Assembly: GCA_959604355.1 (NCBI GenBank)
Contig: CAUHAO010000003.1
Coordinates: 62,001-126,000 of the forward strand
Direction: 5' to 3'
Length of the DNA: 64,000 nt
Source of the DNA: an uncultured Eubacteriales bacterium
GTDB taxonomy: Bacteria > Bacillota > Clostridia > Oscillospirales > UBA644
Shown here piece after piece: positions 1 to 9,806 of this stretch. Position numbers and translations under genes: made by a program. Each line of letters starts with the position of its first letter. The first letter of the stretch is position 1. A model generated the notes under the pieces. It ran no database searches. It was not told the origin of the DNA and saw nothing but the letters and a program-made list of their open reading frames with translations.

Positions 1-13
1 TGTGAAATCACAA

Positions 14-44
14 AGAAAAACGCCCCGTGCTTCAGCACGGGGCG
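14..44 (-). terminator. Intrinsic terminator of the Big_2 lipoprotein gene
   Basis: Read on the minus strand, a perfect 10-bp GC-rich stem (CGCCCCGTGC, loop TGAA, GCACGGGGCG) is followed by TTTTTCTTT. It starts 14 bases after the stop codon of the lipoprotein gene. Confidence 0.9.
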
Positions 45-57
45 AGTGTTTGATCAA

Positions 58-3000
58 TTATTGAGCAGCGGGAGTATAAGTCAGAGTTATCTGTTTGGAT
101 ACACCGTTTATGGTTATCGTTGCTCTGACGGATGTTGCCGTTGCGTCGGGCTTCGCGGATACCGTTATAACAAATGAATCAGTACCTGCGCTTACACCGT
201 AGTTTGTGATGTCTGCGGTGAAGTCGGAGTTGGACAGAGTTATTGTTGCACTGCCCGCGTTACCCGAGGTCTTATTAACGGTGATCTCGCAGCTGCCGTT
301 TGTTGGAATAACACCGTTGTTTGCCGCCGAAACGGTAAATGCCGTTGCTACCACAGAGGATTTCGTTACCGTGACATTGATTTTCTGGGTCGCCGTGCCT
401 GATTTAACGGTTATAACCGCTGTACCTTCGGAAACGGGGGTTATCTGGCAATCCATACCTGTTGCGGTGACTTTGACGACGTTTGCGTTGCTGGTCTGGA
501 ACTCTCTGTTTTCGATGGGCAGATCGAGAACTACCTTGCTGGACAGATATATAGCCCCTTCGGAGATATCCATCGTCATGGATTTTGTGGGGTATGTTGT
601 ATTCTTTTCTTTAATGGTTACCGAAAGTCTGAGGTATTCCGAGCCGTCATAAGATACCGTGACGGAAACTGCGCCTTTTGTGATAGCCTCAAAACGTCCG
701 TCAGGTGTGACACTGAGCACTTCGGGTCTGCTGGACTTGTAGTCAACGATGCTGTCGAATTGATATCCGAACGCACCTTCTATCGTGCCCTTGTCGCCAA
801 CATAGAGGACGAGATTCTGGACTCTTGTGGGAGGCACCTGAGAGGAGGTCGCTCTTGTGACGACTATGGTGTTCGTGTATGACTGAGGCAGGTTGTTCTT
901 GTCGAGATATGTGATGGTGAGGTATGCCATAGAAGATCCTGCGACAGCTTCGGAAGATACGGTTATTCTGCCTGTGGATTTGTTGAGGCTGATATAGCCG
1001 TCAGTAGATGCAAGATTCCAATCCTTGAATGTACCGAGGTTCTTATCGAAGACGATATTGTATGAGCCGCCGACGGGAATTGAAATTCTGCCGTCTTCAA
1101 CTTTTACGGGGTCGTTGACTCTGATCGTGCAGGATGCTTCCACCGTTCTCGCAGAGGAGTTGCCGACTGCTATAACTTTTATCGTCGCGGTACCTGCACC
1201 TACGGCTTCAATCTTACCGGTGGGGGAGACTGTGACAATATTCGCGTTCGAGGTGGAGAATATGAATTCATCGTTGTTGTTTTCGGGGAGCGCTTTGAAG
1301 CCGAGATATTTTACTTCGCCTACATTGATCGTCATCGAGGACGGAACTATCGTTATAGAGGTCGCGGGTCTTGTTATGGATGAGTCCGCAGTAAGAACAT
1401 TGATGGCCTTGCTCTCGTATATGAAGTTGATGTTGTCAAGGCCTGTGATCTTCGGAGTGATTGTCGCGGAGCCTATTTCGGATACGATGTAAAGATCAAA
1501 TGTGTAGTCGCCTTTTCTGGGATAAGAAGCGTAGATTACGTCTTCGTTGGACGAAACAATTTCGAAAGTAAGTTTATTGATTTCTTCCTCGGTAAGAGTG
1601 GGGTAGAATTTCAGCGTAGCTGTCAGATTGGCGTCTTTGTAATAGTCGAGTCTGGAGGATGTGTTGCTCAGGGAGATTGTGACCTTTACGTCTTTCTGCT
1701 TTGCGGTCTTGAGAACCGTGACGGTGCAGGTCGCGGAGCAAACGACCTCGTTTGTTTCGGTGTTCGCGCCTACGAGAGTTATTGTCGCGGTGCCTTCGCT
1801 GAGAGCTGTGACTGCGCCGGAGGAAGCAGCGACAACCGCTACGTTGGGATTGCTGGAGGAGTATTTCCACACAAGTCCGCTTTCCGCGTCGGCGGGATCT
1901 ACCGTTTTGTTAAGTGTTACGGTATCGCCGATAACGAGTTCAAGCGCTGTCTTGTCGAGTTTTACCGTAGCTTTTTTCTCTTCGGTGACTTCGACTACGC
2001 ACATAGCGATTTTTCCGGATTCGGTCTCTGCTGTGATAATAGCAGTACCTTTTGCCTTACCTGTGACAATGCCGGTCGCGGAAACTGCCGCAACATCGGG
2101 GTTGTTGGTCGACCAGGTAATGGTGTCTGTGGAATCAGCGGGAGTAAGAGTTGCTTTGATCGTCGCGGTGGAGTTTACGGTTATTACAACCTTGCTTTTG
2201 TCGAGGGTTATGCCCGTAGAGGGAACGGATCCGGATGTTACTGTGACGACAACGATCGCGGATTTCGAGCCTGCGGTGCAGGTGATGGTTGCGGAACCTG
2301 CCGCAACGGCGGTGATCTTACCGTTGGAATCTACGGTAGCAACTTTCGTATTGGAAGATTTCCAAGAGGCCTTTTCGGTCGCGTTGGAGGGCTTGAGTGT
2401 CGCTTTAACGGTGTAAGACTCTTTGATTGCGAGAGTCAGAGACGTTTTATCAAGCGAGATGTCCGTTACCTTGACTGTCGGAGGCTCGGTAGCCTGTTCT
2501 TCTTCTTTTACGGTGATTTTGCAGGTCGCAGTCTTGTCGGTTACATTGTCTTTTATTGTAGCGGTGATTGTCGCGGTACCTTTGGATATCGCGGTCACTA
2601 CGCCGTTGGAGTTGACAACTGCGACGTCTTCGTCGGAGCTTGTCCAGATTATTGTATAAGAAGCGCCGTCGGGTTTGACGGTCCCCTTGAGAGTGTAAGT
2701 CTTACCGACATAAATGGTTTTGCTCGTATAGTTGAGCTTGAGAGAGGATATTTCATCTTCAAGCTTTTCGACGGTAACGACGCACTGAGCGGAGACAGTA
2801 CCGTCAGGAGTTCTTGCGGTGATTATCGCCGTGCCGTTTGCAACTGCGGTTATCTGGCCCGCAATAACGGTAGCGACGTTGGGATCGGAGCTTTCCCAGA
2901 TGACGGTTTTATTTGTTGCGTTGGAGGGCGATACGATTGCCTGAATGACCTCGGTCGCTCCTGCTTCGAGAGATGTTTCTTTCTTGGTGAGGGTTATTCT

Positions 3001-3369
3001 TTCGACCGCGATCTCTGTGTTTTCGACGGTGACCTTGCAGGTCAGATCGAAGGGATCGTAGCCTTCTACTGTCAATGTTACAGTTATGACCGTTTCGCCT
3101 ACGCCGGTAGCCGTAACGACGCCGTTGGAGACAGTGGCTACGGACGGGTCAGCTGTTTTCCAGGACTGCGTATAGCTCTTGTCGCTGTACGAATCGTCCA
3201 CGATTGTCAGAGAGCCTATCTTCTCATCGGAAAGGTTGAGAGTCATGGACTTCTGAGAGAGCCTGTAGTTGTCCGCAATGGGCTTTTTCTCATTTTTGCA
3301 TGCAGCAAAAACGGAAACACACATTATCACAGCCAGTACAAGCGCTGTAATTTTGCCGAATTTTTTCAT
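58..3369 (-). CDS. Multi-domain bacterial Ig-like (Big_2) surface lipoprotein
   Basis: A protein of 1103 residues. The start is the ATG at 3369, preceded by AAGGCGG; an in-frame upstream extension has no ribosome site. Residues 1-24 form a lipoprotein signal ending in the lipobox FAAC (Cys24), so the protein should be anchored to the outer face of the membrane. The rest is a string of about 11-12 Ig-like modules of 80-90 residues. At least seven are clear Big_2 domains, with repeated W-x-S-S/T-x-x-x-V-A-x-V, G-x-(I/V)-T-A and G-x-A-x-I-T signatures; the modules from about residue 570 onward are more divergent. No enzymatic domain is visible. Big_2 arrays usually act as stalks or adhesins on the cell surface, but the ligand cannot be inferred. 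It is monocistronic, with its own promoter and terminator. The lipobox-plus-Big_2 design recurs in the sortase gene at 62677. Confidence 0.9.
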   Translation of the reverse strand: MKKFGKITALVLAVIMCVSVFAACKNEKKPIADNYRLSQKSMTLNLSDEKIGSLTIVDDSYSDKSYTQSWKTADPSVATVSNGVVTATGVGETVITVTLTVEGYDPFDLTCKVTVENTEIAVERITLTKKETSLEAGATEVIQAIVSPSNATNKTVIWESSDPNVATVIAGQITAVANGTAIITARTPDGTVSAQCVVTVEKLEDEISSLKLNYTSKTIYVGKTYTLKGTVKPDGASYTIIWTSSDEDVAVVNSNGVVTAISKGTATITATIKDNVTDKTATCKITVKEEEQATEPPTVKVTDISLDKTSLTLAIKESYTVKATLKPSNATEKASWKSSNTKVATVDSNGKITAVAAGSATITCTAGSKSAIVVVTVTSGSVPSTGITLDKSKVVITVNSTATIKATLTPADSTDTITWSTNNPDVAAVSATGIVTGKAKGTAIITAETESGKIAMCVVEVTEEKKATVKLDKTALELVIGDTVTLNKTVDPADAESGLVWKYSSSNPNVAVVAASSGAVTALSEGTATITLVGANTETNEVVCSATCTVTVLKTAKQKDVKVTISLSNTSSRLDYYKDANLTATLKFYPTLTEEEINKLTFEIVSSNEDVIYASYPRKGDYTFDLYIVSEIGSATITPKITGLDNINFIYESKAINVLTADSSITRPATSITIVPSSMTINVGEVKYLGFKALPENNNDEFIFSTSNANIVTVSPTGKIEAVGAGTATIKVIAVGNSSARTVEASCTIRVNDPVKVEDGRISIPVGGSYNIVFDKNLGTFKDWNLASTDGYISLNKSTGRITVSSEAVAGSSMAYLTITYLDKNNLPQSYTNTIVVTRATSSQVPPTRVQNLVLYVGDKGTIEGAFGYQFDSIVDYKSSRPEVLSVTPDGRFEAITKGAVSVTVSYDGSEYLRLSVTIKEKNTTYPTKSMTMDISEGAIYLSSKVVLDLPIENREFQTSNANVVKVTATGMDCQITPVSEGTAVITVKSGTATQKINVTVTKSSVVATAFTVSAANNGVIPTNGSCEITVNKTSGNAGSATITLSNSDFTADITNYGVSAGTDSFVITVSAKPDATATSVRATITINGVSKQITLTYTPAAQ

Positions 3370-3439
3370 TTTCAGACCGCCTTTCAAGTGTTTACGGTAC
3401 AATAGAATTTGGATGCCGCCGATGCGGCTGGTTGCTTAT

Positions 3440-3468
3440 ATTATATATTATCTCGAACATAAAGTCAA
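3440..3468 (-). promoter_or_regulatory. Sigma-A promoter for the Big_2 lipoprotein
   Basis: On the minus strand TTGACT (3463-3468), a 17-base spacer and TATAAT (3440-3445). It lies 71 bases upstream of the lipoprotein start codon. Confidence 0.75.
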
Positions 3469-3539
3469 TAGGTTGAGGGGAATTCTTATTTTTTCTCCGT
3501 AAAAAGTTAAAAAATAAATGATATTTGAATTCCGTTTCT

Positions 3540-3568
3540 TGACAAAGATGGAATAGTATTGTATAATT
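3540..3568 (+). promoter_or_regulatory. Sigma-A promoter for the acn operon
   Basis: TTGACA (3540-3545), a 17-base spacer and TATAAT (3563-3568): a full consensus promoter 33 bases before the aconitase start. The 3370-3601 gap otherwise holds only the divergent lipoprotein promoter and AT-rich sequence. Confidence 0.85.
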
Positions 3569-3601
3569 AAAAAATAAAGAGAGAAAGCTCGGAGGAGAAC
3601 T

Positions 3602-5518
3602 ATGAACATTACACAAAAACTTATCAAAGCACATCTTGTTTCCGGCGAAATGATCGCGGGCGAGGAGATATCGATCCACATCGACCAGACGCTCACGCAG
3701 GACGCGACGGGTACCATGGCGTACCTTCAGTTTGAGGCTATGGGGATAGACCGCGTGAAAACGGAGCGCAGCGTCGCGTACATAGACCATAATACGCTGC
3801 AGTCGGGTTTTGAAAACGCGGATGACCACAGATACATCCAGACATGCTGTGCAAAACACGGCATATACTTTTCACGTCCCGGCAACGGTATCTGCCACCA
3901 GGTGCATCTGGAGCGTTTCGGCAAACCCGGAAAGACGCTGCTCGGCTCTGACTCGCATACTCCCACCGGCGGCGGTATAGGTATGCTGGCGATCGGTGCG
4001 GGTGGACTTGACGTTGCGGTCGCGATGGGTGGCGGCGCGTTCTATCTGGTCATGCCTAAAGTCGTAAAAGTAAACCTTACGGGCAAACTGCGTGCGTTTG
4101 TTTCGGCAAAGGATGTTATACTCAAACTTCTTTCGATGCTTTCCGTCAAGGGCGGTGTCGGAAAAGTCATAGAGTATTCCGGCGAAGGCGTTGCGACGCT
4201 TTCCGTTCCCGAACGCGCGACGATAACGAATATGGGCGCGGAACTCGGTGCGACGACGAGCGTGTTCCCGTCGGACGACGTGACCCGTGCTTTCCTCAAG
4301 GCTCAGGGAAGGGAAGAGGATTTCACGCCTCTTATGCCCGACGCGGATGCAACGTACGACGAGGAGGTAACGATAGACCTTTCGACACTCGAACCTCTTG
4401 CCGCTTGTCCGCACAGCCCCGATAATGTCAAACCCGTTTCCGAGATCGGAAAAATAAAGATAGACCAGGTCTGCATCGGCTCCTGCACGAACTCTTCTTA
4501 CGCCGATATGATGAAAGTTGCCGCTATTCTCCGCGGAAAGACCGTAGCTCCCACCGTCAGTCTTTCCATTGCTCCCGGCAGCAAGCAGGTATTTAATATG
4601 TTAGCCGCAAACGGCGCGCTTGCGGATATGATAGACGCGGGCGCAAGAGTTCTCGAATGCGCTTGCGGTCCGTGTATCGGTATGGGTCAGTCGCCCAACA
4701 GCGCAGGTATCAGCCTTCGTACGTTTAACCGTAATTTCGAAGGCAGAAGCGGTACTGCGGATGCGAAGATATATCTTGTCAGCCCCGAAACCGCGGCTTT
4801 CAGCGCGATAAACGGCTATTTCACGGACCCGACGACCGAGAACGCTTCAGAGATAAAAGTCGAAATGCCCGAAAAGTTCACCGTAAACGACAATATGATA
4901 ATCGTTCCGCCGGAAAACGGTGACGGAATAGAAGTCCTCCGCGGTCCCAACATCAAGCCTTTCCCCGTAAACAGCGCTCTTGCCGAAGACATCGAGGCTG
5001 AGGTGACGCTCAAAGTCGGCGATAACATCACTACGGATCACATAATGCCCGCCGGCTCCAAAATTCTGCCTTACCGCTCGAACATCCCGTATCTTTCGCA
5101 GTTCTGCTTTGCGGTATGCGACAAAACTTTTGCCGAAAGGGCGAAAGCGGCGCAGAAATCTTTTATCGTCGGCGGTCAGAACTACGGTCAAGGCTCGTCG
5201 CGTGAGCACGCGGCTCTCGTTCCGCTGTATCTCGGCGTAAAAGCCGTTATCGCAAAGAGTTTTGCAAGAATACACCGTGCAAACCTCATAAACTCGGGAA
5301 TACTTCCGCTGACTTTCAAGAACGAAGCGGATTACGAAAAGATTTCGCAGGGCGACACACTCGTTCTCGCGGATATACGCAAATGCGTGCTTGAAAATAA
5401 GCCGATATATCTGCTCGATAAGACTAACGGTGAAAAATTCGAGCTTGACCTGCCTCTTTCGGAGCGCCAGGCGCAGATAGTCGCCGCGGGCGGTCTGCTC
5501 AACTACACAAGAGGCTGA
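3602..5518 (+). CDS. acn: Aconitate hydratase
   Basis: A 638-residue aconitase, interconverting citrate and isocitrate through cis-aconitate with a [4Fe-4S] cluster. The order is the large three-subdomain alpha/beta core (about 1-420) followed by the swivel domain (about 470-620). The three cluster-binding cysteines are visible: Cys295 in IGSCTNSS, and Cys355 and Cys358 in [20 protein letters not shown] (around 117) and the swivel motif [13 protein letters not shown] (around 523) are typical of aconitase rather than isopropylmalate isomerase, whose two domains are usually separate proteins. The length fits the compact bacterial aconitase subfamily of about 640 residues. The start has a GGAGG site. 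No citrate synthase or isocitrate dehydrogenase lies nearby; the gene leads an operon with smpB and ruvC. Confidence 0.93.
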   Translation: MNITQKLIKAHLVSGEMIAGEEISIHIDQTLTQDATGTMAYLQFEAMGIDRVKTERSVAYIDHNTLQSGFENADDHRYIQTCCAKHGIYFSRPGNGICHQVHLERFGKPGKTLLGSDSHTPTGGGIGMLAIGAGGLDVAVAMGGGAFYLVMPKVVKVNLTGKLRAFVSAKDVILKLLSMLSVKGGVGKVIEYSGEGVATLSVPERATITNMGAELGATTSVFPSDDVTRAFLKAQGREEDFTPLMPDADATYDEEVTIDLSTLEPLAACPHSPDNVKPVSEIGKIKIDQVCIGSCTNSSYADMMKVAAILRGKTVAPTVSLSIAPGSKQVFNMLAANGALADMIDAGARVLECACGPCIGMGQSPNSAGISLRTFNRNFEGRSGTADAKIYLVSPETAAFSAINGYFTDPTTENASEIKVEMPEKFTVNDNMIIVPPENGDGIEVLRGPNIKPFPVNSALAEDIEAEVTLKVGDNITTDHIMPAGSKILPYRSNIPYLSQFCFAVCDKTFAERAKAAQKSFIVGGQNYGQGSSREHAALVPLYLGVKAVIAKSFARIHRANLINSGILPLTFKNEADYEKISQGDTLVLADIRKCVLENKPIYLLDKTNGEKFELDLPLSERQAQIVAAGGLLNYTRG

Positions 5519-5528
5519 AAGGATAGAA

Positions 5529-5981
5529 ATGAAGATCATCGCTCAGAACAGAAAAGCGTATCACGACTATTTCGTTGAAGAAAAGTACGAGGCAGGCATT
5601 TCGCTCGCAGGTACGGAGGTCAAAAGCCTCCGCTTGGGGCAGGTTAACCTAAAAGATGCATACTGCCGTACCGACGGACATGAGATATTTGTCATCGGCA
5701 TGCATATAAGTCCTTATGAGAAGGGAAATATTTTCAACAAGGATCCGATGCGTGAACGCAAGCTGCTGATGCACAAGCGCGAGATACTCAAGCTTTTCAT
5801 GGAAGTGAAAAAAGACGGATATTCGCTCATTCCGCTGTCGCTTTATTTCAAAGACGCGCGCGTGAAAGTCGAAGTCGGTCTTTGCAAAGGTAAAAAACTT
5901 TATGACAAGCGTGAGGCATTGGCACAGAAGGATATGCAGCGCGATATGGAACGTCGTGCCGGTTCCAAATACGAGGACTGA
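5529..5981 (+). CDS. smpB: SsrA-binding protein SmpB
   Basis: A 150-residue protein that binds tmRNA and takes it to stalled ribosomes for trans-translation. It has the family pattern: N-terminal [17 protein letters not shown], then AGTEVKSLR and the [12 protein letters not shown] stretch, ending in a basic tail ([16 protein letters not shown]). The length is normal. It starts 10 bases after acn and is followed 3 bases later by ruvC, so it is co-transcribed. The tmRNA gene itself is not seen in this window. Confidence 0.97.
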   Translation: MKIIAQNRKAYHDYFVEEKYEAGISLAGTEVKSLRLGQVNLKDAYCRTDGHEIFVIGMHISPYEKGNIFNKDPMRERKLLMHKREILKLFMEVKKDGYSLIPLSLYFKDARVKVEVGLCKGKKLYDKREALAQKDMQRDMERRAGSKYED

Positions 5982-5984
5982 GCG

Positions 5985-6461
5985 ATGATAATCATAGGAA
6001 TCGATCCGGGTGTGGCGACCGTCGGCTACGGAATAGTCGAGTACAGTGGGAATAAGTTCGTTTCGAGCGACTACGGCGCGATAATCACGCCGCCGAAAAC
6101 GTTGCTTGAAGAACGCCTTGAACAGATATTCGACGAGATGCAGCAGCTTCTGAAGTATTATAAAGTCGAAGTCGCCGCAATGGAAAAGCTGTATTTCAAC
6201 ACTAATATCACTACGGGTATCGCCGTTGCGGAGGCCCGCGGTGTGCTCATGCTCGCGACCGTCAAACAGCACGTGCCTTGCTACGAATACACACCCCTGC
6301 AGGTAAAGCAGGCAGTGACGGGTTACGGCAGAGCGGATAAGCATCAGGTTATGTCGATGGTGAAAATGCTTCTCAATCTTGACAAACTTCCGCGTCCCGA
6401 CGACGCGGCGGACGGACTTGCGCTTGCGATATGTCAGGCGCATTGCATGAGAGGTTTATAA
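5985..6461 (+). CDS. ruvC: Crossover junction endodeoxyribonuclease RuvC
   Basis: A 158-residue Holliday-junction resolvase. The RNase H-like active site is recognisable: GIDPGVATVGYG at the N terminus (first Asp), AMEKLYFNTN (Glu) and PDDAADGLALAICQ near the C terminus (Asp cluster). RuvC nicks symmetrically related strands of a junction within RuvABC. ruvA and ruvB are not in the window; the gene sits between smpB and mntP in one operon. Confidence 0.96.
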   Translation: MIIIGIDPGVATVGYGIVEYSGNKFVSSDYGAIITPPKTLLEERLEQIFDEMQQLLKYYKVEVAAMEKLYFNTNITTGIAVAEARGVLMLATVKQHVPCYEYTPLQVKQAVTGYGRADKHQVMSMVKMLLNLDKLPRPDDAADGLALAICQAHCMRGL

Positions 6462-6462
6462 A

Positions 6463-7047
6463 GTGATTTTTGACTCCGTATTTTTTATTAACAGTGTCCT
6501 TCTCGGCGTAGGGCTCGCGATGGACGCGTTTTCCGTATCTCTTGCCAACGGACTTGGCGAACCTGATATGAAGAAAGGCAAAATGACCCTTATCGCAGGC
6601 ACTTTTGCATTCTTCCAGGCACTCATGCCGATGCTCGGATGGGTGTGCGTACATACGGTCGTGCAGTATTTTGAGGCGTTTGAGAAATTTGTGCCGTGGA
6701 TAGCGCTTATCCTGCTCGGATATATCGGCGGCAAAATGCTTATCGGGGGTCTGCGCGTAAAGGGCGGAGAGGTCGAAAAGCCCGCCGTCGGATTCGGCGC
6801 ACTTATGCTTCAGGGCATTGCGACATCCATTGACGCGCTTTCAGTCGGGTTCACGATATCCGAATATGATTGGCTCATGGCGCTTATCTGCGCGCTCATA
6901 ATCGCCGCGGTGACTTTCGTCATATGTATGGCGGGAATTGTCATCGGAAAGAAATTCGGCACAAAGCTTTCAAACAAAGCCGATATCCTCGGAGGCGCGA
7001 TACTCATTGTCATAGGACTTGAAATTTTTATTAAAGGATTGCTATAA
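6463..7047 (+). CDS. mntP: Manganese efflux pump MntP
   Basis: A 194-residue membrane protein of six predicted helices with two related halves. Each half carries the family's acidic motif: AMDAFSVSLANG in helix 1 and ATSIDALSVGF in helix 4. MntP exports Mn2+ to prevent toxicity. The start is GTG at 6463, one base after the ruvC stop. Because it is embedded in an operon there is no room for the yybP-ykoY Mn2+ riboswitch that often precedes mntP. Confidence 0.92.
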   Translation: MIFDSVFFINSVLLGVGLAMDAFSVSLANGLGEPDMKKGKMTLIAGTFAFFQALMPMLGWVCVHTVVQYFEAFEKFVPWIALILLGYIGGKMLIGGLRVKGGEVEKPAVGFGALMLQGIATSIDALSVGFTISEYDWLMALICALIIAAVTFVICMAGIVIGKKFGTKLSNKADILGGAILIVIGLEIFIKGLL

Positions 7048-7056
7048 CAAAAAATT

Positions 7057-8013
7057 ATGCTTGTACCGGTTTTACTTTTTGCACTCGGGCTCGTACTGCT
7101 TATTAAGGGCGGCGACTGGTTCGTTGACGGCGCCACGGGGATCGCACACAGATTTCACATTCCCGAGATACTCATCGGTGCAACTGTTGTGTCCATAGGC
7201 ACGACGCTGCCCGAAGTCATGGTTTCCGCTACGTCCGCTTTAAGCGGGCACGGCGAGATAGCATATGGCAACGCGATAGGCTCGGTAATATGCAACACGG
7301 CGCTCATTGCTGCGATTACCGTTGCCATCCGCCCGTCATCAGTCGATAAAAAGACGCTTCGTACACCTGTTATATTTTTCTTTATCGCCGCGGCTTTCTA
7401 TGCCGTTGTTGCGTACTTCTTCGGAGAATTCACCCGGATAGTCGGTATAATTCTTCTTCTGATGTTCGTCGTTTATATGTTCGTTACCGTAAGACAAGCC
7501 CTCTCGGAAACCTCGGAGCAAAATTCCGAGCCGGTGAAAGGGAATACGGTAAAAGATGTGATATTTCTTATTATAGGTGCGGCGTTTATTGCCGTCGGAG
7601 CAAAACTCCTTGTTGATAACGGCACCGTTATCGCAGAGAAATTGGGGGTTCCGGAATCCGTCATTGCGCTTACGTTCGTCGCTCTCGGTACTTCTCTTCC
7701 CGAACTCGTCACCGCCATAACCGCTCTCATCAAAGGCCACAGCGCTCTGTCTCTCGGAAACATCGTCGGCGCGAACCTGTTCAATCTCGTTCTCGTCAGC
7801 GGACTCTCGACGGCGCTCTGCCCGTTTTCCCTTCCGCAGGAAAAACTGCTTGCGGGCGTAAACGCATCTCTCGCCCTTGATATTCCCGTGATGTTTTTCG
7901 TCATGGCATTCTTGACATTGCCGGCGCTTGCAAGAGGCAAGCTTTCACGGTTGCAGGGCGTGATCCTGCTTGCGGTCTACACCGCGTTCTGTGTGTTCCA
8001 GTTTGCGTTCTGA
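7057..8013 (+). CDS. CaCA-family cation/Ca2+ exchanger (YrbG-like)
   Basis: A 318-residue inner-membrane antiporter with about ten helices arranged as two inverted repeats. Both alpha-repeat signatures are present: GTTLPEVMVSATSA in the first half and GTSLPELVTAITA in the second, with the ion-binding Glu in each. The family exchanges Na+, K+ or H+ for Ca2+ or another divalent cation; the actual ion is not deducible. It is the last gene of the acn operon, 9 bases after mntP, and a terminator follows at once. Two adjacent cation exporters suggest a divalent-metal homeostasis pair. Confidence 0.88.
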   Translation: MLVPVLLFALGLVLLIKGGDWFVDGATGIAHRFHIPEILIGATVVSIGTTLPEVMVSATSALSGHGEIAYGNAIGSVICNTALIAAITVAIRPSSVDKKTLRTPVIFFFIAAAFYAVVAYFFGEFTRIVGIILLLMFVVYMFVTVRQALSETSEQNSEPVKGNTVKDVIFLIIGAAFIAVGAKLLVDNGTVIAEKLGVPESVIALTFVALGTSLPELVTAITALIKGHSALSLGNIVGANLFNLVLVSGLSTALCPFSLPQEKLLAGVNASLALDIPVMFFVMAFLTLPALARGKLSRLQGVILLAVYTAFCVFQFAF

Positions 8014-8016
8014 TAT

Positions 8017-8060
8017 AAAAAAACAAGACCGACGGATGTTTTCCGTCGATCTTTTTGTTT
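8017..8060. terminator. Bidirectional terminator between convergent operons
   Basis: A hairpin (GACCGACGGA, loop, TTCCGTCGATC) is flanked by an A-run on the left and a T-run on the right. It can stop both the acn operon and the minus-strand ispD operon. Confidence 0.85.
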
Positions 8061-8067
8061 ATTGGGA

Positions 8068-8358
8068 TCATTCTCTGTCGAAGATCGTTTTCTTCTCTAT
8101 AAGTTCGCCGTAAACGGTCTTCCATTGTTTATGCCAAACCGACGCGTCATACGCTTCCAGCGCCGACCGCTCCATGTCGATCTCGATCATCAAGTCAAAA
8201 CGGTTTTCGCGTGCGACACAGTTTGGGTATACCGATATGCCGTAAACGCCTTCGATCTCGGTTATATGCCTGAAAAGTTCGCTTATTTCAGGTATTAGTG
8301 TCTCTTTGCGCGCAGACGGGACTTCGGGTTTGTATTTCACGATTATATAGTGCTTCAT
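8068..8358 (-). CDS. Dabb-family (stress-responsive alpha/beta barrel) protein
   Basis: A 96-residue protein with the Dabb ferredoxin-like fold pattern: MKHYIIVKYK opening strand, two helices, then NRFDLMIEIDMERSALEAYDASVWHKQW. Dabb proteins form dimeric alpha/beta barrels; in bacteria the function is mostly unknown. It is the last gene of a minus-strand operon, 10 bases after the sugar-phosphate isomerase gene. Pairing of Dabb proteins with sugar isomerases is common in carbohydrate clusters, so a role in sugar metabolism is possible but unproven. Confidence 0.8.
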   Translation of the reverse strand: MKHYIIVKYKPEVPSARKETLIPEISELFRHITEIEGVYGISVYPNCVARENRFDLMIEIDMERSALEAYDASVWHKQWKTVYGELIEKKTIFDRE

Positions 8359-8368
8359 ACGGGCTTGC

Positions 8369-9112
8369 TCACATCTTGCGCAGATTTTCGAGGCTCACCT
8401 TTATGCTTTCGAACGGGTCTGTGTACGCCTGCATATTATCCTGTTCGACGATACCCCATTCCACGTCCATTTCGCGGGCGGTGGTGACGACTTTTTTGAT
8501 GTCAACTTCTCCCGTGCCGATCTCGACGGGTGTATGATCGCCGACAATGTCCTTGAGGTGGACAAGGTGGAGTCTGTCTGCGAGATGCTGCATATAGGAG
8601 CGGTTTTCGATTCCCGCGACTGACGACCAGCCCGTGTCGAGTTCAAATCCGAGAGGTGCGCCGTACTCAAAAAGTATGTCGTGGACTGTTTTGTCTTTAT
8701 ATTTGGTCGTGAACTCGTGCTTGTGGTTGTGGAAAGACAGCTTCAAGCCGAGTTTTTCGCATTTTTCGGCGAGCATTCCGAGAGTTTGTGCGGTTTCAAC
8801 GGTCTTTTCGAAAGAATCGTGGAACTCAGGCGGAATCCCCGGTACGGACGCATATTTAAGGCCTATTTCGAGACAATAATTTACGGTGTTGTCAAAGTCA
8901 TCCGTGAGGTCATCGAACCAGACGTGTGAGCCTGCCGCCTGTAAACCGTTCGCGTCGAGGATACGTTTCATTTCTTTGGCGGGGACGTCCCAATAACCTG
9001 CGAATTCAACGCCGTCATAACCGATTTTTGCGATTTTTTCAAGTGCCGCTTCCATGCCGCCTACCGCGTTGACCGCGTCGCGCACCGTGTATATTTGTAC
9101 TGCTGTTTTCAT
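8369..9112 (-). CDS. Sugar phosphate isomerase/epimerase (xylose-isomerase-like TIM barrel)
   Basis: A 247-residue protein of the AP-endonuclease-2/IolE-like TIM-barrel family. Features are the strand-1 motif VQIYTVRD, IGYDGVEFAGYWD, SFHNHKHEF (metal-binding His/Glu), GFELDTGWSSVAG and a late VHLKDIVGDHTPVEIGTGEVD segment. These enzymes isomerise or epimerise sugars and inositols with a divalent metal; the substrate cannot be named. The ribosome site GAGGAGAAT lies inside the 3' end of the upstream transglycosylase gene, so the two are coupled. Confidence 0.87.
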   Translation of the reverse strand: MKTAVQIYTVRDAVNAVGGMEAALEKIAKIGYDGVEFAGYWDVPAKEMKRILDANGLQAAGSHVWFDDLTDDFDNTVNYCLEIGLKYASVPGIPPEFHDSFEKTVETAQTLGMLAEKCEKLGLKLSFHNHKHEFTTKYKDKTVHDILFEYGAPLGFELDTGWSSVAGIENRSYMQHLADRLHLVHLKDIVGDHTPVEIGTGEVDIKKVVTTAREMDVEWGIVEQDNMQAYTDPFESIKVSLENLRKM

Positions 9113-9113
9113 A

Positions 9114-9803
9114 TTAATTCTCCTCCTCGGGATAAAGATCGTATTGTTTCATAGCGTTTATAACTTTTTCATATCTTTGAAGAGCCTTCTCTTCATCGAC
9201 GGAATATATGCTCGGGGCCTGGAGCAGACCCGCGAGATATGCGGATTGTCCGAGCGTCAGCTCCGAGGGCTCCGTCTCAAAGAATGTTTCCGCGGCATCT
9301 CCGACGCCGTAGCAGCCTCTGCCGAAAAAAGATATATTGATATACAGCTCAAGGATTTTGTCCTTACCGAGTTCTTTTTCCATATCCACGGCGGTGAATA
9401 CTTCCGCGACCTTACGTTCGAGGAATTTTTCCTGGGTGAACCAGAGATTTTTCGCCGTTTGCTGAGTTATTGTACTGCCGCCCGAGGCGTAGCCTCCGCT
9501 TATTATATTATCGATTATCGCGCGGCCGATGGATACGAGGTCGTAGCCTGAATGTTCGTAAAAACGGTGATCCTCAATGGCGATTATCGCGTCGAGAAAA
9601 ACGGGAGACACGGTATCGATACGGACATAGCCTTCACGGGACGATATTTCGTCGTACATTTGCTGTACGGAAGTTCGCTTTATCGCGTCCTTGTACATTT
9701 TTCTGCCGTTTATCACCGTCACCGTGCAGAACGCGAGTCCTACGCAGAAAACGGCAATGACGAGCCAGAGAATTATCTTCGGTAAGATTTTTTTCTTAGC
9801 CAT
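9114..9803 (-). CDS. Monofunctional biosynthetic peptidoglycan transglycosylase (GT51)
   Basis: A 229-residue protein with one N-terminal membrane anchor (about residues 8-30) and a GT51 domain that polymerises lipid II into glycan strands. Motif 1 is IEDHRFYEHSGYD with the catalytic Glu; motif 2 is GGSTITQQTAKNLW; the second-glutamate region ERKVAEVFTAVDMEKEL and LELYINISFFGRGCYGV follow. There is no penicillin-binding transpeptidase domain, so it is of the MtgA/Mgt type. It lies between ispD, which supplies isoprenoid precursors for the lipid carrier, and the sugar isomerase. Confidence 0.9.
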   Translation of the reverse strand: MAKKKILPKIILWLVIAVFCVGLAFCTVTVINGRKMYKDAIKRTSVQQMYDEISSREGYVRIDTVSPVFLDAIIAIEDHRFYEHSGYDLVSIGRAIIDNIISGGYASGGSTITQQTAKNLWFTQEKFLERKVAEVFTAVDMEKELGKDKILELYINISFFGRGCYGVGDAAETFFETEPSELTLGQSAYLAGLLQAPSIYSVDEEKALQRYEKVINAMKQYDLYPEEEN

Positions 9804-9806
9804 TCA

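Noticed and set aside
58..3369. DNA tandem repeats in the Big_2 gene
   Set aside because: The repetition is at protein-domain level; nucleotide copies are diverged and there is no recent array.
5480..6000. tmRNA gene near smpB
   Set aside because: The spaces beside smpB are 10 and 3 bases, and no CCA-ended tRNA-like structure is present in the region.
6440..6470. yybP-ykoY Mn2+ riboswitch before mntP
   Set aside because: mntP starts one base after ruvC, so there is no untranslated space for it.
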